Positions 1 through 11,335 of a stretch of DNA of 19,436 nt are shown here, one piece after another. The stretch covers positions 1 through 19,436 of the forward strand of contig JAMQCK010000596.1 of NCBI GenBank assembly GCA_024196135.1. Direction: 5' to 3'. Below the pieces are notes generated by a model that saw only the letters and a list, made by a program, of their open reading frames with translations, searched no databases and was not told the DNA's origin. Made by a program: the position numbers and the translations under genes. Every line of letters begins with the position of its first letter. Position 1 is the stretch's first letter. Origin of the DNA: Pleurotus ostreatus/Saccharomyces cerevisiae fusant (lineage: Eukaryota > Opisthokonta).

Positions 1-1377
1 CGCTGCAGATCGGAGGAAGATAACGATCCGACGGACGACGGCGGCGCGCCTGCCCCCCATCGTCGACGCGCCCCCGCGCCCCCTCGGCGACACCACCTCG
101 CATCTGTCTTGTCAGACTCGGACGGCGTAGACTCCCCCACGTACGATGGCGACGTGGAGTCCTCCGCGACTGCTGGTCCGGACACACCGACTGCGCCAGC
201 GCCGGAACCCCTCCCAGACCCTCCTCCCGTCATGAGCGCGCATCCAGTCTTCATTACGCCCTCCCCCGCCCCCGTCCACAACATCACTGAGCCCGCTGTC
301 CCCTCGCAAACGGCAGAAGCCTTCGACCCCTCTTCCCTCACCCCAGAGGACATCCAGGCCTACGTCCAGCAAGCCATCCACGGTGACCCTGTCTCCATAT
401 CCGGCGAGACCCCGCGCCCAAGACCATTCCGGACCAATCCCCCTCCTACGGATCGGCCTGTACGCGTCTACGCGGATGGCGTTTACGACCTCTTCCACTT
501 CGCGCACGCTCTGCAACTGCGGCAAGCCAAGCTCTCTTTCCCTCGGGTACACCTCCTCGTCGGTGTCTGCTCAGATATCCTCGTCCATCGCTACAAGGCC
601 ATGACGGTGATGACGCATGCCGAGAGGTGCGTAGTGACGCGCCACCGTCATACCTCCTATCCCGAATCAGCGCAAACCTTGCTCGAGGCTATTCGACATA
701 TCCTGTCAAGCAGGCCTGGTTCTTGAATTCCGCCGCCCTCCTCACATTCCTCATCTGTACCCACTCAATCGACCAGTCGCTACACCCCCCACGCACTCGG
801 TGTACTTCTTCTTTCTCACCTGGACAACCATCTACATTGTCCTTTCCTCACATCATTCACCCCCCCCCCTCTTGTGCGTCTACAACAAGACTAACGCCAT
901 CTTCAGACTTGAAGCCGTCCGCCATTGCCGCTGGGTAGACGAAGTCGTCGCCGACGCGCCCTGGATCATCGATCAAGCCTTCCTGGACAAATGGCAAATC
1001 GACTATGTCGCTCACGACGAGGCCCCATACCCGGTCAAGGCTGGAGGAGAGGATGCGATGCCGAGCGAGGACGTCTATGCGTTCGTGAAGGAACAGGGTA
1101 AGTTGATCACTCCCGCAACCTCGCATCCGACATTTCCTCTTCCTTCTGCGCGTGTCTCTCCTCCACTTGTGTCTCTCCGCCACCTCACGACCTCGTCTAT
1201 CGCAAGTTCCTGCTGACATGTCCCTCTGTAGGGAAATTCTTGCCAACTCGTCGCACGCCCGGCGTCTCTACCTCGGATCTACTCGAGCGCATCGTCACCG
1301 GCTACCGGCGAGGCGAGTTCGACGGCAAGCTAAGGGAAGGCATGCGGAGAGTAGACGAGGAGGGCGTCAAGCCGTAA
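1..1377 (+). CDS. PCT1: Choline-phosphate cytidylyltransferase (CTP:phosphocholine cytidylyltransferase), 5'-partial
   Basis: Exons 1-626, 907-1097 and 1232-1377 (introns 627-906 GTGCGT..CAG and 1098-1231 GTAAGT..TAG) join in phase to give 320 residues before a TAA stop. The frame is open back to base 1, so the start lies upstream. Residues 1-150 are Pro/Ser/Asp-rich and probably disordered. The nucleotidyltransferase domain starts near residue 154 with [20 protein letters not shown], followed by [30 protein letters not shown] and the RTPGVSTSD signature. The family makes CDP-choline from CTP and phosphocholine, the rate-setting step of the Kennedy pathway, on nuclear or ER membranes. The usual HxGH motif reads HFAH here (Ala codon 502-504). 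The protein ends about 25 residues after the STSD motif, with no long C-terminal membrane helix visible. Family assignment is sure; the symbol is by analogy with yeast. Confidence 0.93.
860..869. repeat. C10 homopolymer in cytidylyltransferase intron 1
   Basis: Ten consecutive C lie inside the 280-nt first intron, which is long for this window. It has no coding effect but is a likely spot for length error or polymorphism. Confidence 0.8.
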
Positions 1378-2592
1378 ATCCTTTTACTGAGAAGTGCGCC
1401 CAGCGCTGACTCAGTGCTTGATTTGAGCTGGATGGAGCGAGTGTGGAGTCGCACAGCATATCGCGCGGTAGTCCGACGAGGAAGTCAAAAGCAAAGAAGC
1501 GTCTCGTCTTTATACGGATATTATATGTGTATCGTTAAGACTGGATGTATCAGTAGGAAGGCTAGAGTCGAAGCGGAAGTTGCGCGCAGTACCAATGAAC
1601 CTACTGTTGTTTTCGCGCAAAGGATTAGCAAATCCTGTGCAGCATGTTTTCTTTTAGGATGCTCTCCAAGTATATACATGTATCAGATGTAATGCCATTG
1701 TGCAAACGTTGATGCAGTATAGTGGGGGCACCATGTCCCGATTGCTTGTGCGATCCCAAGTCATCGTGGCGCTCGGCATTTGCCGAACAATTAGATGCAG
1801 TTGGCATTTGCGTCGCCTTCTTGGAATCAACTTCCACCCGTCTCCTTGCCGGAGGGTCCCTTGAATGGAAATCTGCTTGGCTTTCGTTCAGATCCATCAC
1901 TGGCGTCCTTGAAGCTACTATATGTGGTGTGGCTGTCTCCGCTCATGTGGTAGGTCCCATTGCCATTTGGTTCGATCTAAAGCACGACATCCCGCCCTTG
2001 CGTCGCACTACAAAAACGGTCCTAAGGCAAGTGTGGTACCTCCCATAGATGCTGCGCATGGCTGATAGCTAGATAGACAACAGTGAATTGAGTATCGCTG
2101 GAGTCAGTGCCAGGAGGCGCCGCGAGGACTGCCGGGCATTGATGAACAGAGGCGTCAGCGCAGCATTAGCCTTCGCGAACGCCTTGGCTACCAAATGACA
2201 TGCCCTCTTCTCTACTCATTGCCGTATGACGCCACAGGAAGCACCCCGCGTGAACGCCAATCTTATCCGGCACTTTGTTATAGAGCTCAGCCTCAAGATT
2301 CGTACCTGGTGTAATCCACCCTTACGGAGAAGCCAATGTGGAAGAAGTCATTCGGACACCCGGATACTGACCCGATTTCAGCAAGCGTAAAGGGAGCCCC
2401 GGCTGTGTGTACATTCAATCGTTGACCTAGCGCGCGTGGTGGCTCACTGGCGCTCCTTGATAGCTTGCCGTCAGTATAACTCTGGACGAGAATGTCCGGA
2501 CAACAACTGCTGTCGAGAGATACGAGACTCCCCATATAACCAGGCGGATCGCCTCCCTTCCTCGCGACTGCATGATACGCTAGGCCTTCAAC
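1378..2592. other. Intergenic region, no gene found
   Basis: These 1.2 kb hold the 3' flank of the cytidylyltransferase gene and the presumed promoter of the DUF6535 gene. Open frames here (for example 1722-2048 on plus and 2293-2727 on minus) have no recognisable motif, do not splice into a neighbour, and the minus one starts at TTG. An AT-richer stretch around 1500-1700 may be the 3' UTR. I found no clear tRNA, repeat or terminator. Confidence 0.5.
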
Positions 2593-5585
2593 ATGTCCTC
2601 GCAAGGTCAAGGAGTCACTCATCACCGCGATGATGATGCCATGCTTCGGTGGGCACCTCGTTATTCTTTGGATTCGCCCCCACTGAAGCGACGCAGGAGT
2701 TGCGAACGACGCGCTCCAGGCGCTCAACCCCGACGCTTGGAATCACGATGCCCTGGGGAAAATCAGCATCTTGAGCGCGGACGTCGACCTCGCGCTACGG
2801 GAATCCACACCACCGAGCGCACTTCTGAGCAATCTCGTGGCTCACGCCATCGGAGGCGCAAAAGCACTCGTACGTATGATGACGCTGCGTCGCTGCGATA
2901 CACATACTCAACAATGTTCAGCTCTCGGTTCTGCCACTGATCCCGCTGCCGACGTGCAAGGCGACGAAGGCGGTCCTAATGCCCGTGTCTGGCGTGTGTA
3001 TCTGGACGAGAGTGCCAAACTCGACGAAGACATGCTTCAGGGCTATCGGGAATCGTTGGATGTGCACATAATCTTCGTACGTCGCCGCCTTACATCATCC
3101 CAACCCTTGGCTGAAAGCGACATGCATAGGCCGCCTTATTCTCAGCCGTCGTGACTGCTTTTGTCGTTCAGACGACCCAATCATTGCAGCCAAATTATGG
3201 GCGCATTACTTCTACGCTTCTGCTGGAGCTCATTGCGCTTCAGCGAGCACGCTCCCCGAATGACGTCCCCTCGGCAGAGATAAGCCTAGACAACGCGAAC
3301 AGGAGTCACAGGGATATTGCCGTCAACGCGCTCTTCTATGCAAGCCTGACGCTGTCTCTATCCACGACTCTCGTCGCCGTCTTACTCAAGCAATGGCTCA
3401 TGGTACGTGGTGCTCGGGTTGCGAACGACGGTCTAAAGCTCACAGAAACATGAAGGAATATAGTAAAGCGCCGCCTGGAAGCCCACGCGACCGTGCTCTC
3501 ATTCGCCAACTTCGTTATAACGCTCTCAACGCGTGGAAAGTACCTGACATCGTGGATATCATTCCTGTTTTACTCCATGTTTCGCTCGCCCTTTTCCTCG
3601 TCGGCCTCGTCGTCTTCGTCTGTGGCCAGTCGGAACTCGTCTTCTACATCGTGCTGCTACTTACCTCCTTGACGTCTGCGTTCTATTTGTTCACGAGCAT
3701 AATCTCTCTCGGCATCTGGACGTGCCCATACCGGACATCCGCTGTCACGGCCCTTCGCAAGTTGCTCAGCAGCTCTTACCGACAACTGGAGACTGAAGCT
3801 ATCTGCCTTAATCGAGCCCATGGCATGTCTGTGTCCCTGATGCATGACAGCCTCGTGTGGTTATGGCAACACACCTTGAACCCGAACGTCCACACCCTCG
3901 TGCTTAACACATACTCTGGTATCCCTGTCATTGATGACGCCTTCGAAGACGATGAGCTTCATAGGACGATGGCGCGCGACCGTCACTCAGAACTGAGTGC
4001 GGCAGTCGGGCTCACTGGCGCACCCAACCCTGAAAACCTCGACTGGATCCAGATCGAGCGTCTGGTGCACGCAGTGGACGTCCTAAGTCATCAGTCAGTA
4101 TGGGAGGATAATGGTGAGTTTTGCTTGATATCGGTGATCAGACTTGCATATTCAAGGCTCTCAGGTCGCATTTTATCGCATCTCATTCGGCTGCGTGTGC
4201 GCCAGAACTTGACGATGCCAGTCTGGCTCATAAGAGCTGCGATAAATGCGCTGCGTACCAACGTCCAGCATGTCGAAGACAGGAACATTGCGAGATCTGC
4301 ATTCTTATTCAAGAACTCTGCTCAGTGGAAAGTCGTCTTCAGAACGCTAAGGCTGGTTTGTCTCCTCACCGATAAACGTACAAACGCTGCCATGTCCGCG
4401 CGCGATCTTGATTCCTTTCTGCAGGACAGCTGCAGCCTTGCCACCGTGACGCCTCCCTCATGCTCGATGGACGACAGGCTCTCCAAACAGCTGGCTCTCT
4501 TGAGTCCGATACTCTCCTTATGCGACGAGGCCTTCCGTCAGATCGGTTGTTCCCTGCTCGCCATTGGGATCCAGACCACCGATTTTTCGCGAACGCAGAA
4601 AGCGAGGACGGTGCTGTTGACGGTCTACAATCATGGCCTGTTTACCGTCATACACAACATCCTCCCCATTCTGAGCCTCGTGAACGAATTCTCTCTCCAC
4701 TTTCACATACACGAAGTCGTCTATTCCTTCACGAAGCTCTCACTAGACCTGGACGCTAAAGGGATAGATGTCCTCGATCCCTTCCGCGATAGGACGACCA
4801 TGACTTGCTTGATCAAATTATGCAACGAGCTGTGTGGCATAGGCGGTCGCGATCTCAAGGGACAGCATAGATCTTTCCTGGAAGAACTGCGAAGGCTTCG
4901 CCACCGCCTACCAGAGATTGCATACAGGGAGGCCTTCTTGGACTCCGCCCACACTGTGCAGGCGGAAAATGCGTCGCGGATCGGGTCGTCCATATGCGTA
5001 CATCAAGTATCGCAGTATAGAGCTTTACGGCGATTCCAAGTCGACGTGAAGCAAGGAGGAGATGACCTGGAATACGCGTTGCACTCCTACGTGACGGTTC
5101 ACTGGCTCGCTGCAAGGTAAGATTGAGCAATCTGTCTCCACTTAAGCCTCGTCCATTAACGTCGATTTGTTCAGAAACATCGCACCTCTCAAAGTCGGCG
5201 GAGACCTCGTATTTGGACCATACGCCGTTCCTTTCTCATCCTTGGACGATACGTATCCCCGCGGGCGGGTGCATGGCTCCCCCAGACAGTCAATTCGTAC
5301 AGGAGCTTGGCAAGCAGTTTGGAGGACCGAATCGCCGGAGCGAAGGTCGGAAAGCTCGCCAAACCATGCCTCGGGACAAGGAGTCAGAGTCAACTGTCCG
5401 TCCTCACGCTATGTACCGACACGGCGTTCTCTGAAGTAAGAGATGAACAAGTATGTACCTCATCGTACTAATGACATTCATACAGTACGATGACCGATGA
5501 CGAGCTCGAGATGGTAGAGAGAGGTCAAGCTGCACGAAGAGAAGTCACTCATGCGGTTGGAAACTTGCGTTTCGTCTACATGTAG
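2593..5585 (+). CDS. DUF6535-domain multi-pass membrane protein
   Basis: Six exons fit: 2593-2869, 2922-3076, 3130-3402, 3456-5116, 5175-5435 and 5486-5585, with introns of 50-58 nt (three donors are GTACGT), giving 908 residues. The DUF6535 signature is clear: VWRVYLDESAKLDED, then AALFSAVVTAFVVQTTQSLQ, KQWLM joined to EYSKAPPGS, and NAWKVPDIVDIIPVLLHVSL. Four membrane segments are visible: FAALFSAVVTAFVV, LFYASLTLSLSTTLVAVLL, IPVLLHVSLALFLVGLVVFV and FYIVLLLTSLTSAFYLF. The remaining 450 or so residues are Leu-rich and presumably helical. The family is widespread and often multicopy in Agaricomycetes, with no known function. Exons 2-4 are well supported. Exon 1 is Arg-rich and has low third-position GC, whereas another frame (about 2689-2869) looks more coding, so the 5' end may be wrong. 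The last two exons rest on splice signals only. Confidence 0.8.
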
Positions 5586-5907
5586 TCAAGTTCGTAGAGC
5601 ATTACACCCATATTCTTACTGTTCGCCTTCTGGCCTATTCGGATCGCATCAGTCGTAATATTCGTCTAGTTTAGTCGAAACATCTCGTAGCTATGCAAAG
5701 CCAGCCTTTAATGGACCCCAGTCCACGATAAATAGAAGACCCCTACGTCCATCCCAGTATTACTGTATACGTGTATAATATATGCACTCCACGAAGATAC
5801 AAGTGAAAGCATGCGTGAGGATGGTAATGTACATTGTGTTGGTGTGAGTGGATTGAAAACGGTGATATCTTCGTCTCGAATGTGCAATACGCGAAACTAA
5901 GCCAGAA
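5586..5907. other. Convergent intergenic region
   Basis: This 322-bp gap lies between the stop of the DUF6535 gene (+) and the stop of the YMC020W-like gene (-). It is AT-richer than its flanks, including a TATA-rich stretch near 5770-5785, as expected of two 3' UTRs meeting tail to tail. I see no gene in it. Confidence 0.5.
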
Positions 5908-8900
5908 CTATAATTTGCTGGTGGTATCCGCACCGGGCTGCGATATCGAATGAAAGACCTGCCCCTGGCCGGCCTCAACGCCGCCGACGCCACGCCTCAA
6001 TCGCTGGATGGGGGAGAGCTTGCGCTTCACATCTCTCAAGATTGCTGTGCGTGGATGCCACTCCTTGAAAGCGTCTCGCAGATGCGATATCTCGCGCCCG
6101 AAGAAATGCGCGACGCGGTCGTCAGCAATGAGGTCGCGGAGGGACCAGGGTATCTATGCAACGGTTGAGACATGGTACATGCAAAACCCGAACGACAGCT
6201 CACCTCGTAGTCGTTGAGCTCGCTGGTCGCGTTGAACGGCTCAAGGGCTAATTCTGGGTGTTCCTCCATGCCGTCGTCAGTGAGGAACAGGTACTTGGCT
6301 GCCAACCTGTTGCGGGACCTCTGGTCAGTATACGATAACGCAGCAGCGTAAGTTTCGCTTACCCGAAGCATGCCAGATCTTCGTAGGCCGTCGAGTGTCC
6401 GACGCCGGTCAGCGAGCCCGCTGTCGCTTCAGATAGATGTGTGATAAGCCCGGAGTCGGACAACCCAGAGTTCAAGACCCGTAGCAATAGGACAAGAAGA
6501 TTTGAAAGGAAGTCAGAGGAGCTGCGCGCAAGAATGTCAGTTGACTTTTACAAGCGACCATACGAGCGGACAGCTCACTGATACGCGTCCCCGTCCATAT
6601 ACAGGGCTCGAAGGATTAAGGGATGTTGTACGTAGGTAAACAAGCCAGAGTATATCGGCACCACTTGGTCGTTGAGGGACGCAACGTAGACCATCTTGAT
6701 CTGTTCGAGTCATGAGCATTCGAATTGTCGGAAAATGAGACATGTCCGCTCACCCCATGATGCAGTACGTTCTTGAGCGCCGCAACGTATGCCTTCGACA
6801 CCGCGTTCTCCGTGTTCTGATGCCTTCGTCAGCCTCATGACAGGAGGTCAGAAAGGTCAACCACAACACACCTGGAACTCAAACAGTTCCCTTGCGGCGT
6901 CAGACTCAAAGTACTGAAGGTACGGCTGCAAGAGCGAGCTGGTGTTCAAGTAGCGAAGCGGCCCCAGATGGATTCCACAGAGCGCCAAGCAGCAGACCTT
7001 CTGCGCCGGCCTCTCGCTGGGGCTCTGTCCCAAAGCCGACCGCTTCGTGCGGATATGCCCATCTCTGACGAGACGGTCGAGCAAATGGGTTGAGACGATG
7101 GTCCCTTGCGAGTGTGTGGCGACGAAGATGGCGTCTGCCGCATGCAAATCGGCCACCCACTCCTCATTCTTCATGAGGTTGCCGTAGAGCCTGGAAAGGA
7201 ACGTCAGCGAAAGGGCCTCAGAATCAATGTCAAGGCTACGTACTTCTCAACGCGCTTCTCAATCATGCCCTCGCCCTCAAGCGGAATCTGGGTGACCTTG
7301 TCGAAGACAACGTTGTGCTCTCGTTGGAAGTTATCCAACGCCTGCACCATCATACTGACGAACTTCGGACTCGTGCCCGTCGGCTGCAAGGCAATGTCAG
7401 TGACCGTTCACTTGGAAGATCAAGCTATCTACCTCGCCGAGAACAGAGCGCATCATCGCACCCGGGAACCATCCATGAATGCCAATGACCACGCAGCGCT
7501 TGCAAGGTATCGGTACAGGAGATGATCGCAACTCAGGCGGAAGCAGCTCAAGAGCGCGCGGTAGTGCCATGCCGAAGCGTGTGTAGTCGGGATCAGGGCT
7601 CTTGGGCGCCGTGCTTGATTCTCCTCCGTCATTCCTCAGCGCAGAGCCCAAAGCGCCGCCTGCTTTCCTCGCTGCCTTCGACCCAAATCCGATCGTTCCA
7701 TCTGCACTCGCCGCCGCCGCATCTGCATTGAACAACACGCCCCTTACAAACCGACCGACGCGCCCCATCTTCGTCGGCGCAGGCGGTGGCGGCGGTACAT
7801 TACTTCTCGGTGGCGCATGGAAGGTATCCTGCCAGGTCGGGAGCACCAGGTTGGGTGGTGGCGGCGTACGTGGCGCAGAGACAGAAGATTTGCGGGACTT
7901 CGACTTCGCGCGGTCCTTGTCGTCCTTCTTGGGGTCCTCCTTGACTTTGACGTCCTTGACCTTGCCATCACGGCCCTTCCGGCTCTCCTCTTTCGCCTTC
8001 ATGACCTCCTTCGCTTTCGCCTTGACGTCGTCCGAGATCACGAGCGTCGGTGCCTTACTCTTGACGCTGGACACGCCTTCGCTCTTCACGCTGCCGACGC
8101 TGTCAGCACGCGCGCGGTCCGTCTTCACGGCGAGGTGGTGCACAGATGAGGACGCAGACCCGGGGCGGCTGGCATCCTTGGTAGGCTTGCCATCCTTGAC
8201 ATCCTTCCCCTCCTTAATCTCTTTGCCGTCCTTGACCTCCTCCTTGACCTCTTTCGCCTCTCCCTGCCCCTCGCCCTCCTCGTCCCCAATCTCCATCACC
8301 TCCATCCCATTCTCATCCCGCTGCACATCCTCGATCCGCCGCGTCAGCGTCCGGTTGCTCGTGAAGAACGACGCCCAGCCGCTCCGGCTCGTCACAATCG
8401 TCGCCACCGGGTTCGCAATCACCGCCGCGATCGACGGCGTCTCCGAGCGCGAGGGCTCCGACGCCGCGCGCTGCACCGGCTCGCCCTTGGACACATCCCC
8501 GCCGGTGGGCACGGTGCCATTCGCCGCCTCCGTCTGCGCGCGCTGCCCCGCCGCCGGAGCCACGACCTTCCCCTCCTGCTCGCGGTCCCGCGCGAGCGCC
8601 GCCTCCTTCACCCGCTCCGCGGCGGTGAGCTCGGCCCGCTCGTCGTCGGTGAGCGGCGCCTGCGCCTGCTCGCCGTTCGCAGCGACCTTGTCCCCTTCGG
8701 CCTTCTTGTCACCCGTCGCGTGCGTATCACCCTTCCCGTCATCGCTATCGCTGCTCCCGTAGTACCAGGCCCACGGTAGGTACCAGTACGCGCTGCCTGC
8801 GGTCGAGTGGACGGACAAGGCTTTGTTGGGCTCAGGGTGATCAGTCGCGGGCTGGGGCGTTTCCTTCGCTGGCGGAGGCTCATTGATCTCGGAGTCTCTT

Positions 8901-10718
8901 TCGGCGCGTCCGACGTCGGTGTCGCGTCCTGGGTCGGAGGTTGCTGAGCCTCAGGCTGCGTCGGCAACACGCCAGGAGCAGACGCTACGGTCTCTGGCGG
9001 AAGCTTCGACTCGGACGGCTGTTGAGCATCGGTGGCACCGGCCGCCTTCGCCTCTTCGTGTCGTCTCTTCGCCTCGTCCTCCTCCGCCTGCGAGTACCCG
9101 TAACCCCAGCCGACATAATCCCACCACGACGCCGAGCGCTGCGTCTCGCGCGCGCGAACGGTATCTGCATGGTCGTGCTCGGATTCGGGCGATGCCGAGG
9201 GTTGCAAAGAATCCGCGGACTGGCCGGACTCCGCGGATTCCGAGGTGGGGATTTGGGTCTCCGTCGATGGCTTGTCCTCAGCTGCAGGCTTGTCGTCCGC
9301 TGCTTCAACCGCTATAGTAGGCACCTCTTGCTTCGGGATGTCGCTCCCTTCCTGCGGCGCGGCCTCGCTAGTATCCGTCACGCCCTCCCAAACGCCCGCA
9401 CCCTTCGCCTTGCCCGCGACCTTCCTCACTTCCTGGTCCAACTTCACGACCTGCTCCAACGGCACCTTCGGCCTCCCAAGCAGCGGCAAGCTAAGCATGA
9501 AGCGCGACGTCGAGGGATTTAAGCCGGACGACGAAGTGACCGGCGTTTCGGCTAGCCGTCGCTGGTCGGGAGAAGTCGATTCACTGCCAGTCTGTCCGGG
9601 AGACAAACCCGCACCACTATATTGTGGGTACTCAGGCGTGGCAGGAGAATTGGGTAATGACGGAACATGTGAGTCGACAGACGAAAGCGTCGATGTGCGC
9701 ATCATCATGGGCGCCGAAGGGATGGGCTGCGGTGCACTGCGGCGGATAGTAGCATCGCTGTCGGGTGCGCGAGGTGCAGGTGGTCGCTCTTGCTCGTCGC
9801 TGGAGATAGGTTCGCCAGGACCAGTGGAGGGAGCAGGTGCGGCGTCAGCGGTTGGTGCAGGTAATGGAGTTGGCACGGAAGGATTCCGAGCACCTGACGC
9901 GTCGGGAGTCGCGGATGGCGCAGCATTATTTGATGACGGCGGACTCGCAGCCCCTGCTAACGCTGGCGGCGGGCTCGCAAGCTTGGCGCCTCGGGAGCGT
10001 GACAATGAGCCGAACCACGAGCGCTTTGGTGCAGGCGGCTCAGTGGCGCGCTTGAGGGACGCTGCCGCGTCAATCGCAGGTTCCTTGACGTCCGGCTGAG
10101 AGGGCACTCTCGAAGGTTCCTCCGCAGGGCTAGGGAAGGAAATGGACGACGCAGCCGCCGCGTCAGAGGTAGAGGCAGGATCAACAGATGCTGGACTGGG
10201 CTGTAATGACGAAGTTGAGGCTACGCATACTCGTTAGTATCAGGAAGTACGCCAGTAATTGCGCTCGCACCAGACATCTGTGGCGGCAAGCCACCGCTTT
10301 CGCCTAAAGCCCTCGGGGAGTCGGTGAGGATATGGTCGGTTACAGAGTCCCTTGAGCTTCCTGACATCGATGCGGCCGCCTGCTGATCCTCCGCGGATGA
10401 GCCCTGGCGCAGAATGCTTGACCGCGAGCGCCGCAGCGGGATGGATCCAGAATGCACGCTAGATATCGACAACAGCCTCTCGCGCGTCCTCGAGTATTCG
10501 CCCGAGCCCGAGCCGGACTCGCTCGACTCTGTGGCCTCAATAACCGGCGCCGGCGGTGGGTTTGATTGACTATCGAACTCGGCAAGCACGAGCGAGACGC
10601 TCGGCGGCGCTGCGGTGGTGCGCTTGGTGTTGGATAGCGAGCGCCATGAAGGTGGAGTTCGTGAGGATTCAGAGGACTGGTCGCGGGTAGATCTGGAGGA
10701 GCGGCGGCTGACGGTCAT
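5908..10718 (-). CDS. YMC020W-like alpha/beta hydrolase (lipase-like) with long disordered N-terminus
   Basis: Minus-strand exons: 10718-10271, 10220-7433 (with one unresolved frame change), 7383-7244, 7190-6872, 6816-6754, 6700-6579, 6521-6363, 6306-6204 and 6153-5908; introns are 49-57 nt. The protein is about 1,450 residues. The first 1,000 or so are Ser/Pro/charged and disordered, with aromatic islands KRSWFGSLSRSRG, WWDYVGWGYGYSQ and YWYLPWAWYYG. The hydrolase fold follows: VVIGIHGWFPG, nucleophile elbow ATHSQG (Ser codon 7109-7111), SLNDQVVP (candidate Asp 6668-6670) and GVGHSTAYE (candidate His 6395-6397). This matches the fungal YMC020W/YML020W-type hydrolase family, whose substrate I do not know. 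The frame of 10220-8950 differs from that of 8900-7433, so an intron or indel whose removed length is 2 mod 3 lies around 8850-8950. The start is the ATG at 10718; an in-frame upstream ATG at 10757 is also possible. Confidence 0.88.
7870..8265 (-). repeat. Lys/Glu/Asp-rich degenerate repeat within the hydrolase gene
   Basis: The minus strand encodes two runs of short Lys-Glu/Asp units, such as KEVKEEVKDGKEIKEGKDVK and KVKDVKVKEDPKKDDKDRAK. On the plus strand they appear as repeated CCTTGAC-like words. This is a low-complexity charged linker lying after the aromatic islands and before the hydrolase domain. Confidence 0.7.
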
Positions 10719-11335
10719 GGGAGGAGGATCGAACGAGAGGATAACACTGACATGCACGTTTACAGCGCGCCCCAGGCGCCCAGTCGATGACGTTTTACTA
10801 AATCAAGATCGGTTACCCCCGCTGGGGTACTCGGATCAAACGTGGACCCATACTGTAGTTCGAATCTGTACCTTTTCATTGCATCTGGCGCTTTTCTTGC
10901 AGCTTTCATGGCTCAGCACTGATATAGCATCGAAGAGACGAGGAATACGGCCGTTGTAGGTGAAGAATGGTTGAAAATAGAGCAAAGAAGGAGGATTGCT
11001 CTCTTTCACGTGATTGCTCCTGCTTGCGCCTATAGAAGTTCGGCAAAGGCCGGGTCTTCATCAGACTTGTACTGTACTGTTGCTCCAGTTGTACTTTCTC
11101 CTTAAGCATGATGGCTCGACAGCCAAAAAGCGGATCCATCGCGCTCACTCATGTCTTTCACGTTGATTGTACGATCGGAAGGCTGACTGGCGTCTGCCCG
11201 CCTCGACTGCGAGCTGATGTTACAAGTCCTTTCAAACACTCGCGTTCAGAGGTCTCCGCCAACAACCACACGATTGACCGCGCCCCGGGAACTTAGCAAG
11301 TTTCACAGACCGCGCTCCCTTTCACTGACACTACC
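10719..11335. promoter_or_regulatory. Divergent promoter region between the hydrolase and DUF3632-like genes
   Basis: These 617 bp separate two head-to-head start codons (10718 minus, 11336 plus) and so should hold both promoters. A CACGTG E-box, the class of site bound by bHLH factors, lies at 11007-11012. A pyrimidine-rich run (CGCTCCCTTTCACTGACACT, about 11311-11330) directly precedes the plus-strand ATG. No coding frame here is convincing. Confidence 0.5.

Noticed and set aside
1960..1980. GGTTCGATCT, resembling a tRNA B-box
   Set aside because: No acceptor stem, anticodon arm or A-box at the right distance could be folded.
1722..2048. 108-codon plus-strand ORF in the first intergenic region
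   Set aside because: Composition is not protein-like and no splice or family support is visible.
2293..2727. 144-codon minus-strand ORF
   Set aside because: It begins at TTG, has no recognisable motif and overlaps the 5' region of the DUF6535 gene.
7602..8762. 386-codon plus-strand ORF, Ser/Ala-rich
   Set aside because: It is the antisense shadow of the hydrolase gene's low-complexity exon and has no domain or splice continuation.
9245..10099. 284-codon plus-strand ORF, Gly/Ala/Ser-rich
   Set aside because: Also antisense to the hydrolase exon; long frames arise easily opposite GC-rich disordered coding DNA.
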